The notes beneath the pieces are model-generated. The model was not told the DNA's origin. It saw only the letters and a program-made list of their open reading frames with translations, and did no database searches. The position numbers and the translations under genes were made by a program. A DNA stretch of 64,000 nucleotides from contig NZ_NISI01000009.1 of the NCBI RefSeq assembly GCF_002205845.1, positions 62,001 through 126,000 on the forward strand, given 5' to 3'. Origin of the DNA: Roseateles puraquae. Lineage in GTDB: Bacteria; Pseudomonadota; Gammaproteobacteria; Burkholderiales; Burkholderiaceae_C. Positions 42,749 through 52,746 of the stretch are shown here, in pieces; the stretch's first letter is position 1, and every line of letters starts with the position of its first letter.

Positions 42749-44560
42749 TCAGATCGGCTGGGTGCGCTCGTTCAGCCAGGCCAGCGCCGCGCCGGACACC
42801 TTGGGCGCTAGGCGTTCGCGCACCGTGGCGTGGTAGTCGTTGAGCCAGGCCACCTCGTCGGCCTGCAGCAGACCCTTGTCGATGCAGCGGGTGTCGATGG
42901 GGCAAAGCGTGAGGGTCTCGAACTCGAGCATCTCGCCAAAGGCGTTCTTCTCAGGCGTTTCGACAGCCACGTTGAGCACCAGGTTCTCGATGCGCACGCC
43001 CCAGAGGCCCGGGCGGTAGAGGCCGGGTTCGATCGACGTGATCATGCCCGGCTCCATGGCCATGGACGGCTCCGGGATGGCCTTGCTGATGCTTTGCGGG
43101 CCCTCATGAACGTTCAGGAAGTAGCCCACGCCGTGGCCCGTGCCGTGGCCGTAGTCCAGGCCATGGGCCCACAGCGGCGCGCGGGCGATGGCGTCCAGCA
43201 TGGGGCTGAGCGTGCCGCGCGGGAAGCGGGTGCGAGACAGGGCCAGCGTGCCCTTCAGGACCAGGGTGTAGTCGCGCCTCTGTTCGGCGCTCACCTGGCC
43301 GATGGGCCAGACGCGGGTGATGTCGGTGGTGCCGCCCGGGTACTGGCCACCGGAGTCGATCAGCAGCAGGCCGTTGCCTTCGATCCGGGCAAACGACTCG
43401 GGCGTGGCCCGGTAGTGGGGCAGGGCGCCGTTGGCCATCCAGCCCGCAATCGTCGAGAACGACAGCCCCACGAAGCCGGCCCGCTTGCGCCGGGCGGCGG
43501 TGAGCCGGGTGTCGATGTCGAGCTCGGTCCAGGTGTCGCCGCGGGCGATGGAGGCCTCGAATTCGGCATAGAACTCGCACATGGCCGCACCGTCCTCGGC
43601 CATGGCTTCGCGGATGAAGCGGGCTTCTTCGGGCGTCTTGCGGCTCTTCAGCAGCGTGCTCGGGTTGATCTGCTCGACCACCGTCACCGCCGCGGGCACC
43701 GCCTCCCGCAGGCCGAGCGTCACGCGGCGCGGGTCGATCAGCAGCTTGGCTGTTGCGGGCAGCGCCTGCAGCGCCACGGCGGCCTGGGCATAGGGCACCA
43801 GCGTGATGCCGTCGGCGGCCAGGCGCGCGGCCAGGTCGGGCGGCACCTTGCCTTCGCCGATGAACAGGCGGCCGGCGCTGGCGTCCAGCAGCAGGTGGGC
43901 GATGAAGACCGGGTTGCATTCGACATCGCTGCCGCGCAGGTTCAGCAGCCAGGCGATGTCGTCGACCGTCGAGACCAGGTGATGCGTGGCCCCGACGCTG
44001 GCCATGGCCTTGCGCACGCGGGCCAGCTTGTCGGCGCGTGTCACCACGGCATGGGGCGCGGCGTGCTCGTAGACCGGTTCGGTCGGCAGGCCCGGGCGGT
44101 CGGTCCAGGCGGTCTGCAGCAGGTCCAGGTCGGTGCGCAATTCAACGCCCGCCCGCTTCATCGCCGCCCTCAGGGTGTTGGCCAGCGACAGTCCGAGCAC
44201 CTGCCCGTCCACCGCCAGCACCTGACCCGGCTGCAGCTGCTGCGCGATCCAGTCGATGTAGTTCGTCGAAGCGCCGCTGGCCATCTTCTCAAGCTGGATG
44301 CCGCTGCCGGCGATCTGCGCCTCGGCCTGCGTCCAGTAGCGGCTGTCGGCGAAGAGGGCGGCGCGGTCTTGGGTGACGACCAGGCTGCCGACCGAGCCGG
44401 TGAAGCCCGACAGGTACTGGCGGCCTTGCCAGCGGTCGGGCAGGTATTCAGAGAGGTGCGGGTCGCTGGACGGCACGAACACGGCGTGCGCGCCCTGCGC
44501 GGTCATGGCGTCGCGCAGGCGGTCGATGCGCAGGCGGGTTTCGGAGGTGCGGGTGTCCAT
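42749..44560 (-). CDS. Xaa-Pro aminopeptidase (M24B)
   Basis: A 603-residue metallopeptidase that removes N-terminal residues before proline. Two creatinase N-terminal domains ('[20 protein letters not shown]' near 53) then the pita-bread domain with metal ligands in '[17 protein letters not shown]' (two Asp), '[17 protein letters not shown]' (His), '[18 protein letters not shown]' (two Glu). The length and C-terminal extension are those of the XPNPEP1-type cytosolic enzyme rather than E. coli PepP. Confidence 0.93.
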   Translation of the reverse strand: MDTRTSETRLRIDRLRDAMTAQGAHAVFVPSSDPHLSEYLPDRWQGRQYLSGFTGSVGSLVVTQDRAALFADSRYWTQAEAQIAGSGIQLEKMASGASTNYIDWIAQQLQPGQVLAVDGQVLGLSLANTLRAAMKRAGVELRTDLDLLQTAWTDRPGLPTEPVYEHAAPHAVVTRADKLARVRKAMASVGATHHLVSTVDDIAWLLNLRGSDVECNPVFIAHLLLDASAGRLFIGEGKVPPDLAARLAADGITLVPYAQAAVALQALPATAKLLIDPRRVTLGLREAVPAAVTVVEQINPSTLLKSRKTPEEARFIREAMAEDGAAMCEFYAEFEASIARGDTWTELDIDTRLTAARRKRAGFVGLSFSTIAGWMANGALPHYRATPESFARIEGNGLLLIDSGGQYPGGTTDITRVWPIGQVSAEQRRDYTLVLKGTLALSRTRFPRGTLSPMLDAIARAPLWAHGLDYGHGTGHGVGYFLNVHEGPQSISKAIPEPSMAMEPGMITSIEPGLYRPGLWGVRIENLVLNVAVETPEKNAFGEMLEFETLTLCPIDTRCIDKGLLQADEVAWLNDYHATVRERLAPKVSGAALAWLNERTQPI

Positions 44561-44655
44561 CGGGCGGACCTTGTCTCGGCTGAGTTGGACTGCCGATTTT
44601 AGGTTTCACCCCGTTTCGCCTTGCCGCCTCGGGGGCAGAAGACCCCCAACTTGAA

Positions 44656-45486
44656 CTAGAGATCGGTGCGCAGCGTCCACAGTTCGGGAAAAAGCACCAC
44701 GTCCAGCATCTTGCGCAGATAGCTCACACCGCCAGTGCCGCCCGTGCCCCGCTTGAAGCCGATGACGCGCTCCACCGTCGTCAAGTGGCGGAAGCGCCAG
44801 AGCCGGAAGGCATCTTCGAGGTCCACGAGTTCCTCGCCCATCTGGTAGAGGTCCCAGTGCGCCTGCGGGGCGCGGTAGACGGTCAGCCAGGCGTCCTTCA
44901 CGCCGTCGCTGGCGACATGCGGCTGGGTCCAGTCACGCGCGAGGTTCTCGGCCGGCACGGCGATGCCGTGGCGGGCCATCAGGCGCAGCACTTCGTCGTA
45001 AAGAGACGGCGCCTCGAAGGCGGCCTGCACCTGGGCGAGCAACTCGGGTCGGTGCTCGTGGGGCTTGAGCATGGCTGGGTTCTTGTTGCCCAGCATGAAC
45101 TCGATGCGCCGGTACTGCGCACTCTGGAAGCCGCTGCTCTTGGCCAGGTAGGGCCGGATGGCGCTGTACTCGGGCGGCGTCATGGTGGCCAGCACATCCC
45201 AGGCGTGCACGAGCTGCTCCATGATGCGCGACACCCGCGCCAGCATCTTGAAGGCCTCGGGCAGACGGTCCTGGGCGACGTTGGCGACGGCCGCCTGCAA
45301 CTCGTGCAGCATCAGCTTCATCCACAGCTCCGAGGTCTGGTGCTGCACGATGAAGAGCATCTCGTTGTGGTCGGGCGAGAGCGGGTGCTGGGCGTTCAGG
45401 ATGGCGTCGAGCTGGAGGTAGTCCCCGTAGCTCATGTCGCGCGAGAAATCGAGCTGCGCGCCGTGGTGTTCGATCGTCTGCGCCAT
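44656..45486 (-). CDS. kynA: Tryptophan 2,3-dioxygenase
   Basis: A 276-residue haem enzyme opening the indole ring of tryptophan to give N-formylkynurenine. The all-helical family core is clear: '[20 protein letters not shown]', '[20 protein letters not shown]' (haem/substrate region), '[12 protein letters not shown]'-type block and '[20 protein letters not shown]'. Length fits bacterial KynA (about 280). Third gene of kynB-kynU-kynA, three bases after the kynU stop. The 95 bases after it hold a GGGGG/CCCCC hairpin but no T-run. Confidence 0.96.
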   Translation of the reverse strand: MAQTIEHHGAQLDFSRDMSYGDYLQLDAILNAQHPLSPDHNEMLFIVQHQTSELWMKLMLHELQAAVANVAQDRLPEAFKMLARVSRIMEQLVHAWDVLATMTPPEYSAIRPYLAKSSGFQSAQYRRIEFMLGNKNPAMLKPHEHRPELLAQVQAAFEAPSLYDEVLRLMARHGIAVPAENLARDWTQPHVASDGVKDAWLTVYRAPQAHWDLYQMGEELVDLEDAFRLWRFRHLTTVERVIGFKRGTGGTGGVSYLRKMLDVVLFPELWTLRTDL

Positions 45487-45489
45487 GGG

Positions 45490-46743
45490 TCAGGTCACCT
45501 TGGCGCGGGAGGTGAACTGAGGCGCGTTCCACGAGCCACTTGCCACGATGTCGGCCAGCACGTCCACCGCGCGGGCCACGTCGGCAAAGCCGTTGTACAG
45601 CGGCGCAAAGCCGAAGCGCAGCAGCTCCGGCGTGCCGGCACGGAAGTCACCGATGACGCCGCGTGCGATCAGCGCCTGCATCACGGCGTAGCCGTCCACA
45701 CCCTTGGGCAGCGAGAACGACGCCTGCGAGCCGCGCAGGGCGGCCTCGCGCGGCGTGGCGATGATGGCACCCGGCACGCGGGCTTCCACGCTGTCGATGA
45801 AGGCTTCGGTCAGGGCAAGTGACTTGGCGCGCAGGGCCTTCATGCCGCCGAGCTTCTGGGCCGCGTCGAAGACGTCGAGTGCCGTATCGAGCGCGGTCAT
45901 GGACAACACCGGCGGCGTGCCGCACTGGTACTGCTGGATGCCCGGCGCGGGCAGGTATTCGCTGTCGAAGTCGAACGGATGGGCATGGCCCAGCCAGCCG
46001 GTGAGCGGCTGCCAGACCTGACCTTCGTGGCGCGGGTGCATCCAGACGAAGGCCGGTGCGCCCGGGCCGCCGTTGAGGTATTTGTAGCCGCAGCCGATGG
46101 CGAAGTCGGCCGCGCAGCCGAGCAGGTCGATGGGCACCGCACCGGCGCTGTGGGCCAGGTCCCACACGGCCAGCGCGCCGGCCTGGTGGGCCCAGCGGGT
46201 CAGCAGCCCCATGTCGTGCATGCGGCCGGTGCGGTAGTTGACGTGGGTCAGCATCAGCACGGCGCAGCGCTCGTCCATCAGGCCGGCGATTTCTTCCGGC
46301 GTTTCCGCCAGCACCAGCTCGCCGCCGTGGGCGCGGGCCACGCTTTGGGCGATGTAGTTGTCGGTCGGGAAATTGCTGCGCTCGCTGACGATCACACGGC
46401 GCTGGCCCTGCTGCAGCTGCAGCGCGGCATGCAGCACCTTGTAGAGGTTGACCGAGGTCGAGTCGGCCACGAGCACTTCGCCCGGCCGGGCGCCGAGCCA
46501 GGGGGCGAGCCGGTCACCGAGGCGACGCGGCAGGTCGATCCAGCCGGCGGTGTTCCAACTCTTGATGAGGCCCTGGCCCCACTCCTGGGTGACGGCGCTC
46601 TGGATGCGCTCCGGCGTGGCCTTGGGCAGCGCGCCAAGTGAGTTGCCATCGAGGTAGGTGATGCCATCAGGCAGCTGGAAGAACTCGCGCAGGCTGCGCA
46701 GGGGATCGGCGGCATCGAGCCGCTGGGCGTCTTCGAGATTCAT
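45490..46743 (-). CDS. kynU: Kynureninase
   Basis: A 417-residue PLP enzyme splitting kynurenine to anthranilate and alanine. Motifs: 'YLDGNSLGALPKATPERIQS' (about 30-49), 'NYRTGRMHDM', the Asp of 'VWDLAHSAGAVPI' and PLP lysine in 'GCGYKYLNGGPGAPAF' (about 225-240). Length is typical. ATGA overlap with kynB upstream and three bases from kynA downstream show one operon. Confidence 0.96.
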   Translation of the reverse strand: MNLEDAQRLDAADPLRSLREFFQLPDGITYLDGNSLGALPKATPERIQSAVTQEWGQGLIKSWNTAGWIDLPRRLGDRLAPWLGARPGEVLVADSTSVNLYKVLHAALQLQQGQRRVIVSERSNFPTDNYIAQSVARAHGGELVLAETPEEIAGLMDERCAVLMLTHVNYRTGRMHDMGLLTRWAHQAGALAVWDLAHSAGAVPIDLLGCAADFAIGCGYKYLNGGPGAPAFVWMHPRHEGQVWQPLTGWLGHAHPFDFDSEYLPAPGIQQYQCGTPPVLSMTALDTALDVFDAAQKLGGMKALRAKSLALTEAFIDSVEARVPGAIIATPREAALRGSQASFSLPKGVDGYAVMQALIARGVIGDFRAGTPELLRFGFAPLYNGFADVARAVDVLADIVASGSWNAPQFTSRAKVT

Positions 46744-47375
46744 GGCAGTTCCCTCAGGATGGCGCGCACCGGGCTGGCACAGGCGCCTTGGAGTTTGAGT
46801 GGCAGGGCGATCAATTCATAGTCACCGGCCGGCACGTCGTCCAGCACGAGGTTCTCCAGCACGCGCAGGTCGTGGCGGCGCAGTTGCTGGTGGCTGTCGA
46901 GCACCTTGGAGTCGGCCGGGTCGACGCTGGGCGTGTCGATGCCGATCAGGCGCACGCCGCGCTCGGCCAGCCATTGCACGGCGTCGGGTGCGTAGGCGGT
47001 GAAGTGGGGGTTCCACTGTGTGTCGGCACGCTCACAGGCCCGCACCAGCACCCGCGGCGGCAGGTCATGCTCCGCGTGGCGAAGGTGGTCGACCGTGATC
47101 AGGGGGGCGGCGCCGACGGCGTGGATGACGCGGCAACGGCCCAGGTAAGTGTCCAGCGGCACATCGGCGATGGCCGGCGCGTCGTTGGCGTAATGCAGCG
47201 GCGCATCGGCATGGGCGCCCACATGGGGCGACATCGTGATGGCGCTGAGGTTGACCGGGCAGCCCGGTGACAGCTGCGCGGTCCAGCGCAGTTGGTAGGG
47301 CTCGTCACCCGGAAAGATCGGGGCGTCGGGCGAAACGGTGGGCGAGATGTCCCAGAGGCGGAGTGAGCGAGGCAT
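46740..47375 (-). CDS. kynB: Kynurenine formamidase
   Basis: A cyclase-fold metal-dependent hydrolase (211 aa) converting N-formylkynurenine to kynurenine. The metal motif His-x-Gly-x-His-x-Asp-x-Pro-x-His is present in 'SPHVGAHADAPLHY', with Ala in place of the usual Thr. 'RLIGIDTPSVDPADSK' is the other family signature. Start 47375 (MPRSLRLWDIS) matches relatives; 47390 is an alternative, neither with a strong ribosome site. First gene of the kyn operon; no kyn regulator lies upstream. Confidence 0.94.
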   Translation of the reverse strand: MPRSLRLWDISPTVSPDAPIFPGDEPYQLRWTAQLSPGCPVNLSAITMSPHVGAHADAPLHYANDAPAIADVPLDTYLGRCRVIHAVGAAPLITVDHLRHAEHDLPPRVLVRACERADTQWNPHFTAYAPDAVQWLAERGVRLIGIDTPSVDPADSKVLDSHQQLRRHDLRVLENLVLDDVPAGDYELIALPLKLQGACASPVRAILRELP

Positions 47376-47470
47376 GGCGGGCGGCACCATAGCGTTGCCG
47401 GCGGGGTCGTGGTGTCGGTTTATTCCAACTCTGCCGCCGCTGTGCCTGCGCTTCAAGAGCTGTGTGCGTG

Positions 47471-48592
47471 TCAGCGCCGGAACTTGCCGCTTTCGTCGAG
47501 GATGGCGAGATCGACGTACTGCAGGCCGCTGTGGTCGTTGGCGCTGTAGCTGACCTCCAGGCCACCCAGGTCGTAGGCCTTCATGCCTTCGAGCGCATCC
47601 CGCAGAGACTGGCGGTTGATCTTCGGGCCGGCGCGCTTGAGGCCTTCCACCAGCACCTTGGCGGAGGCATAGCCTTCGATCATGCTGGGCGTCAGCTCCA
47701 GCTTGGCCTTGCGCGCACTCTCCTGGGCGTCCTTGATGATCGCCTTGGCAATGGATCGCTCCGGCGGGAACACCTGGCTCACGATGACCCCATGCCCCAC
47801 CTTGCCCAGCGAATGGATGAAGCCCGACGAGGCATTGTTGGACAGCGTCACCAGTTGGGCTGTGGAGCCGGCTGCGCGGACGGCCTTCATGCCTTCAGAG
47901 ACGGCCTCGCCGGTGCCGACGAACAGGACCGCCTGGGGGGATGCGGCGAGCACCCGGCTCACGACGGCCGGCATGTCGGGCTTCTCGCGCGGGTACTTCT
48001 GGTGCGCCACCGGCTGCTGCTTGGCCTTGGCCAATCCGGCCTGGGCGCCGGCGATGGCGTCGTCGCCGAAAGAGTCGTCCACCTGTACCAGCGCGATGCG
48101 GGTCACGCCGATGGAGCCGAGGTGCTCGATGGCCCGTTCCGCCTCGCGCTGATAGGAGGCCCGGACGTTGAACAGCCAGGGGTTGACCGGCTTGTGCAGC
48201 ACCATCGCGCCGGTGGAGGGGGCGACCAGCGGGATCTTGTGCTCGGCCAGCAGCGGCAGCACGGCCTGGGTGTGCGGTGTGCCGCGGGTCAGGAAGAGGG
48301 CGACGGCGCCCTTGTCGATCAGCGCCTTGGCGTTGGCTGCCGCCAGCTTGGGGTCGAACTTGTCGTCAAGCGACTGAAGGTTGATGTGCTGGCCGTGCAC
48401 ACCGCCCGACGCATTCACCGCGTCGAAATAGAGCTTGGCGCCCTGAGTCACCTCTTTGACGCTGTCGGCGGCGGGCCCGGTGATGCCGGCTGTCTGGCCG
48501 ACGAGCAACTCGGCCTGGGCGGTGCTGACCAGCCCCACGGTCAATGTGGCGATGCTCAGCCATCGCTGGGCGGTCGGGGTCATGAGAGCCAT
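47471..48592 (-). CDS. ABC transporter substrate-binding protein (LivJ type), copy 1
   Basis: A 373-residue periplasmic binding protein of the branched-chain amino-acid/amide class (type I fold). Signal peptide to about residue 27 (ends STAQA). 'VGQTAGITGPAADSVKEV', 'LAAANAKALIDKGAVALFL' and 'LVAPSTGAMVLHKP' mark the ligand cleft. Very similar along its full length to the next gene, so a tandem duplication. GGAGAACACC before the ATG. No permease or ATPase gene is adjacent, so it must share a transporter coded elsewhere. Confidence 0.92.
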   Translation of the reverse strand: MALMTPTAQRWLSIATLTVGLVSTAQAELLVGQTAGITGPAADSVKEVTQGAKLYFDAVNASGGVHGQHINLQSLDDKFDPKLAAANAKALIDKGAVALFLTRGTPHTQAVLPLLAEHKIPLVAPSTGAMVLHKPVNPWLFNVRASYQREAERAIEHLGSIGVTRIALVQVDDSFGDDAIAGAQAGLAKAKQQPVAHQKYPREKPDMPAVVSRVLAASPQAVLFVGTGEAVSEGMKAVRAAGSTAQLVTLSNNASSGFIHSLGKVGHGVIVSQVFPPERSIAKAIIKDAQESARKAKLELTPSMIEGYASAKVLVEGLKRAGPKINRQSLRDALEGMKAYDLGGLEVSYSANDHSGLQYVDLAILDESGKFRR

Positions 48593-48639
48593 GGTGTTCT
48601 CCTTCTTGCGGCGGGGCCCGGCGTGGGCGTCGGAACGTG

Positions 48640-49755
48640 TCAGCGGCGGAACTTGCCCGTCTGGTCGATGATGGCCAGGTCCACGTAGTCCATGCCGCTG
48701 TGGTCGTTCGGGCCGTAGCCCACCTCGATGCCGCCAAGGTCGAACCGGCCGAGTCCTTCCAGGGCCTTCCTCAGGCTGTCTCGCGTGGGCTTGGGGCCGG
48801 CGCGCTTGAGGCCTTCCACCAGCACCTTGGCCGCCACATAACCCTCGACCATGCTGGGCGTCAGCTCCGTACTGGCCTTGCGAGCCAACTCCATGGCTTC
48901 CTTGATGATGGGCTTGGCAATGGAGCGCTCGTACGGGAACACTTGGCTCACGATGACGCCGTGGCCCGCATCGCCCAGGTCCTTGATGAAGCCGGCAGAG
49001 GCGTTGTTGGACAGAGTCACCATCTGGGCCGACGAGCCGGCGGCGCGAACCGCCTTCATGCCTTCGACGACGGCGGAGCCCGAGCCGATGAACATCACCG
49101 CCTGCGGCTGCGCGGCCAGGACCTTGGCGACGACCGGTGCCAGCTCAGGCTTGGCCCGGTCGAACTTTTCGTGGGCGACCGGTTGCTTGTTGGTCTTGGC
49201 CAGACCGGCCAACGCACCGGCCACCGCATCCTCGCCGAAGCTGTCGTTCACCTGCACCAGGGCGATGCGGTTGATGCCGATCAGGCTCAGGTGTTCGATG
49301 GCGCGCTCGGCTTCGCGCTGGTAGGTGGCGCGCACATTGAACAGCCACGGGTTGACCGGCTTGTGCAACACCATGGCGCCCGTGGACGGCGCCACCAGCG
49401 GAATCTTGTGCTCGGCCAGCAGCGGCATGATGGCCTGGGTGTGCGGCGTGCCGCGGTTCAGGAAGAGGGTGATCACGCCCTGGTCGATCAGGGTCTTGGC
49501 GTTGGCTGCGGCCAGCTTGGGGTCGAACTTGTCGTCCAGTGACACCAGCGTGATTTTCTGGCCGCCCACGCCGCCTTCGGCGTTGACGGCGTCGAAGTAC
49601 AGGCGCGCGCCCTGCGTCACTTCCTTGACGCTGCCCGCCACGGCGCCGGTGATGCCGGCGGTCTGCCCGACGGTGATGTCGGCCTGGGCGCTGCCGAGCA
49701 GCCCCACGGCCAGCAAGGCGGTGGTGAGGAGTCGACGGGGCCGGAATGCGTTCAT
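48640..49755 (-). CDS. ABC transporter substrate-binding protein (LivJ type), copy 2
   Basis: A 371-residue paralogue of the previous protein, with the same fold and key blocks ('VGQTAGITGAVAGSVKEV', 'VAPSTGAMVLHKPVNPWLF', 'ALVQVNDSFGEDAVAGALAG'). Signal peptide ends SAQA near residue 25. Start 49755 (MNAFRPRR) is chosen because a GGAG ribosome site sits seven bases upstream; an ATG at 49767 would contain that site. It lies upstream of copy 1 by 47 bases and they are likely cotranscribed. The 195-base gap after the LysR gene holds a GGAGAAG-T-CTTCTCC palindrome (49897-49911). Confidence 0.92.
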   Translation of the reverse strand: MNAFRPRRLLTTALLAVGLLGSAQADITVGQTAGITGAVAGSVKEVTQGARLYFDAVNAEGGVGGQKITLVSLDDKFDPKLAAANAKTLIDQGVITLFLNRGTPHTQAIMPLLAEHKIPLVAPSTGAMVLHKPVNPWLFNVRATYQREAERAIEHLSLIGINRIALVQVNDSFGEDAVAGALAGLAKTNKQPVAHEKFDRAKPELAPVVAKVLAAQPQAVMFIGSGSAVVEGMKAVRAAGSSAQMVTLSNNASAGFIKDLGDAGHGVIVSQVFPYERSIAKPIIKEAMELARKASTELTPSMVEGYVAAKVLVEGLKRAGPKPTRDSLRKALEGLGRFDLGGIEVGYGPNDHSGMDYVDLAIIDQTGKFRR

Positions 49756-49950
49756 TGGTGTCTCCATGCAGTCCCGTCTCGCAGGGCGGACGGCGGTGTC
49801 TTCGGGGTAACCCGAATTCAAGCATGGCGGCAAGGGCTGGCAAGTGAGCGCAGGGCAGCCAGCCGCGCGGCGTGAGGAGAAGTGGGCAGAACGCACGGAG
49901 AAGTCTTCTCCAGGCGCAGCTTAGGGATGGACGCGCGAGGTCCTGGGCAG

Positions 49951-50862
49951 TCAGGCGCTCAGGCGCGCGGCCAGCAAGCGCTGTCGCAGGATGGGGTCGC
50001 CATCTCGCCGCCAGGCCGCGAAGACGGCGGAGTCGTCGATGCGGTCTGCCAGCGGCCGGAAACTGGCCCCCTGGATGCCGGCGCGCTGGAAGCCCGCCGG
50101 CACGATGCTCACGCCCAAGCCCTGCGCCACCAGCGACACCACGGAGAGCCAGTGCCGCCCCTCGTGTTGCAGGCGCGGGTGAAAGCCGCCTTGCTGACGG
50201 CAGATGTCGACGATGCGCGCGTGATAGTCGGGCGAGCCGCGCCGTGAAAACAGGATGAACGGTTGGTCGCTGAGTTCCGCCAGCGGCAGTTCGGCGCTGC
50301 CGGCCAGCGCATGCCCGGCAGGCAGGCAGGCCAGGAAGGGTTCGGTGTACAGCGGCTGGGACTGCAGCGTCGGTGGCAGGCGGTCGGTGTGCACCAGGCC
50401 GAGGTCGAGTTCATCCTGCAGCAGCGCATCAATCTGGTCCTGCGAGTTCAGCTCCACCACCACCACTTCCACGCGGGGCCAACTTGTCTGGAAGGCCCGC
50501 AGCCAGGCCGACAGCCCGTTGTAGAGCGTCGAGCCCACAAAGCCCACCCGCAGCCGCCCGACTTCCCCCGCTTGCACTTCGCGGGCCAAGGCGCAGGCCG
50601 CGTCCGCTCGTTCGAGAAGACCGGCCGCGTGGCCGCGAAAGGCCAGGCCGGCCGGGGTCAGGCGCACGCCCTTGCTGTCTCGATCGAACAGCCGCGCGCC
50701 CACGCTGGCTTCGAGCTGCTGGATGGCCACCGACAGCGGCGGTTGCGACATCGCCAGCCGCTGCGCGGCGCGGCCGAAATGCAGCTCCTCCGCCAGCGCC
50801 ATGAAACAGCGCAGGTGGCGGAACTCAAGGGCGCGTGTCGAGCTGGGGTTGTCGATAGGCAT
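49951..50862 (-). CDS. LysR family transcriptional regulator
   Basis: A 303-residue LysR protein: winged HTH '[20 protein letters not shown]' and '[20 protein letters not shown]' (about residues 11-50), then the substrate-binding domain. Divergent from glutaryl-CoA dehydrogenase, 116 bases apart, the layout of LysR-type activators with their target (GcdR type in other proteobacteria, ligand glutarate or glutaryl-CoA). Start 50862 matches family N-termini. Confidence 0.92.
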   Translation of the reverse strand: MPIDNPSSTRALEFRHLRCFMALAEELHFGRAAQRLAMSQPPLSVAIQQLEASVGARLFDRDSKGVRLTPAGLAFRGHAAGLLERADAACALAREVQAGEVGRLRVGFVGSTLYNGLSAWLRAFQTSWPRVEVVVVELNSQDQIDALLQDELDLGLVHTDRLPPTLQSQPLYTEPFLACLPAGHALAGSAELPLAELSDQPFILFSRRGSPDYHARIVDICRQQGGFHPRLQHEGRHWLSVVSLVAQGLGVSIVPAGFQRAGIQGASFRPLADRIDDSAVFAAWRRDGDPILRQRLLAARLSA

Positions 50863-50886
50863 GGCGAATCGTTGAAGCCGATTCTT

Positions 50887-50919
50887 GTATTGGACACGAA
50901 TGGGTGGCGAGGGCAATAC
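50887..50919. promoter_or_regulatory. Candidate LysR-binding inverted repeat
   Basis: GTATTG (50887-50892) and CAATAC (50914-50919), perfect arms 21 bases apart in the divergent lysR-gcdH region. The spacing allows binding of a LysR tetramer half. Confidence 0.35.
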
Positions 50920-50978
50920 TCACGGCATTGCGCCCGGCGCCACGGCTGCCGGTGCCCCCCTTTCTCCGGAGACACGAC

Positions 50979-52157
50979 ATGGCCACCAAGGCGAGCTTTC
51001 ACTGGGACGACCCGCTGTTGCTGAATGAGCAGCTGACGGACGAAGAGCGCATGGTGCGCGAGGCTGCGGCTGCCTACTGCGGCGAGCGCCTGCGGCCGCG
51101 CGTGCTGGAGGCCTTCCGCAAGGAGCAGACCGACGCCGGCATCTTCCGCGAGATGGGCGAGCTGGGGCTGCTGGGCCCGACCATTCCGGCCGAGTACGGC
51201 GGCGCTGGCCTGAACTATGTGAGCTACGGTTTGATCGCCCGTGAGGTGGAGCGGGTCGACTCCGGCTACCGCTCCATGATGAGCGTGCAGTCGTCCCTGG
51301 TGATGGTGCCGATCTACGAGTTCGGCAACGAAGCCACCCGTCGCAAATACCTGCCCAAGCTGGCCACGGGCGAGTTCATCGGTTGCTTCGGCCTGACCGA
51401 GCCCAATCACGGCTCGGACCCGGCCTCCATGGTCACCCGCGCCCGCAAGGTCGACGGCGGCTATGAGCTGACCGGCAGCAAGATGTGGATCACCAACAGC
51501 CCGATCGCCGACGTCTTCGTGGTCTGGGCCAAGGACGATGGCGGCCAGATCCGCGGCTTCGTGCTGGAGAAGGGTTGGGCCGGCCTGAGCGCGCCGGCCA
51601 TCCACGGCAAGGTAGGCCTGCGCGCCTCGCTGACGGGCGAGATCGTGATGGACAAGGTGTTCTGCCCCGAGGAGAACGCCTTCCCCGAGGTGCGCGGACT
51701 GAAGGGCCCCTTCACCTGCCTGAACAGCGCCCGCTACGGCATCGCCTGGGGCGCGCTCGGTGCGGCCGAGGACTGCTGGCACACCGCGCGTCAATACACC
51801 ATGGACCGCCAGCAGTTCGGCAAGCCGCTGGCGGCCAACCAGCTGATCCAGAAGAAGCTCGCCGACATGCAGACCGAGATCACCCTCGGCCTGCAAGGCT
51901 GCCTGCGCCTGGGTCGCATGAAGGACGAGGGCACCGCCGCGGTGGAGATCACGTCCATCATGAAGCGCAACAGCTGCGGCAAGGCGCTGGACATCGCCCG
52001 CATGGCGCGCGACATGCTGGGCGGCAACGGCATCAGCGACGAGTTCGGCATTGCCCGGCATCTCGTCAACCTGGAAGTGGTGAACACCTACGAAGGCACG
52101 CACGACATCCATGCGCTGATCCTCGGCCGCGCGCAGACGGGGATCGCCGCCTTCTGA
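50979..52157 (+). CDS. gcdH: Glutaryl-CoA dehydrogenase
   Basis: A 392-residue acyl-CoA dehydrogenase that oxidises and decarboxylates glutaryl-CoA to crotonyl-CoA in lysine, tryptophan and glutarate breakdown. Specific features: '[20 protein letters not shown]' (about 85-104), '[17 protein letters not shown]', FAD contact '[14 protein letters not shown]', and catalytic Glu in '[20 protein letters not shown]' near residue 367. ATG 50979 with CCGGAGACACGAC. Fits the nearby kynurenine operon only loosely, since KynU produces anthranilate. Confidence 0.95.
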   Translation: MATKASFHWDDPLLLNEQLTDEERMVREAAAAYCGERLRPRVLEAFRKEQTDAGIFREMGELGLLGPTIPAEYGGAGLNYVSYGLIAREVERVDSGYRSMMSVQSSLVMVPIYEFGNEATRRKYLPKLATGEFIGCFGLTEPNHGSDPASMVTRARKVDGGYELTGSKMWITNSPIADVFVVWAKDDGGQIRGFVLEKGWAGLSAPAIHGKVGLRASLTGEIVMDKVFCPEENAFPEVRGLKGPFTCLNSARYGIAWGALGAAEDCWHTARQYTMDRQQFGKPLAANQLIQKKLADMQTEITLGLQGCLRLGRMKDEGTAAVEITSIMKRNSCGKALDIARMARDMLGGNGISDEFGIARHLVNLEVVNTYEGTHDIHALILGRAQTGIAAF

Positions 52158-52269
52158 GCCACGGGCACGTCGCTCGGGCCGGCCCGGTGGCGGTGACGAG
52201 CGTCGTGACTTGCGGCAGTCGCGCCGGAGCCCGTCATCCTGGCGGTTTGTTGCCCTCGGAGTTCCATCG

Positions 52270-52740
52270 ATGACCTCCCGCCGACACGCGCTACTGGCCG
52301 CAGCCAGCCTGCCTGCCCTCACAGCTCACACCCCGGCCACCGCGGCGCCCGCCGCCTGGCCTTCGCCCGACGAGATCGCGCGGCGCGTGGAAGAGGTGAG
52401 GCGCACCGAGACCGCCTTCGCTGCAGCGTTCGCCGCCAGAGACCTGGAGGGCTTCCGGCGCTTCCTGGCGGCCGACACGATCTGGATGGACAAGGAAGCT
52501 TTGCACGGGCCGGACGCGGTCATGGCGGCTTGGCGGGCGCTCATCACTGCGCCCAAGCCGCCATTCAGCTGGTCGCCTGACCTGGTGCTCGTGCTGCCCA
52601 GTGGCGACCTGGCCCGCACCAGCGGCCCGGTGATGGCGCCGGACGGCAAGCTCGTTGCACGTTTCCAGTCCACCTGGCGGCGCACGCCAGCCGGGGCCTG
52701 GGAGATCGTCTTCGACTTCGGCGCGGATGTCTGTCGCTGA
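52270..52740 (+). CDS. SnoaL/DUF4440-like protein with Tat-type signal
   Basis: A 156-residue protein with a twin-arginine-like signal ('MTSRRHALLAAASLPAL') and an NTF2-like fold of the DUF4440/SgcJ class: 'VRRTETAFAAAFAARDLEGF' then 'LAADTIWMDKEALHGPDAVM' and a final strand 'WRRTPAGAWEIVFDFG'. Probably periplasmic; no catalytic residues can be picked out. It is convergent with the glutaminyl cyclase gene. Confidence 0.8.
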   Translation: MTSRRHALLAAASLPALTAHTPATAAPAAWPSPDEIARRVEEVRRTETAFAAAFAARDLEGFRRFLAADTIWMDKEALHGPDAVMAAWRALITAPKPPFSWSPDLVLVLPSGDLARTSGPVMAPDGKLVARFQSTWRRTPAGAWEIVFDFGADVCR

Positions 52741-52746
52741 TGCCGC

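Noticed and set aside
42830-44602. 590-codon open frame on the plus strand
   Set aside because: Shadow of the aminopeptidase P gene; no recognisable domain, while the minus strand has all metal ligands.
44631-44647. GGGGG/CCCCC hairpin after kynA as terminator
   Set aside because: Short stem, no T-run on the kynA strand.
49897-49911. GGAGAAG-T-CTTCTCC palindrome as lysR terminator
   Set aside because: No T-run and short stem; it may be an operator of the binding-protein genes but nothing else supports this.
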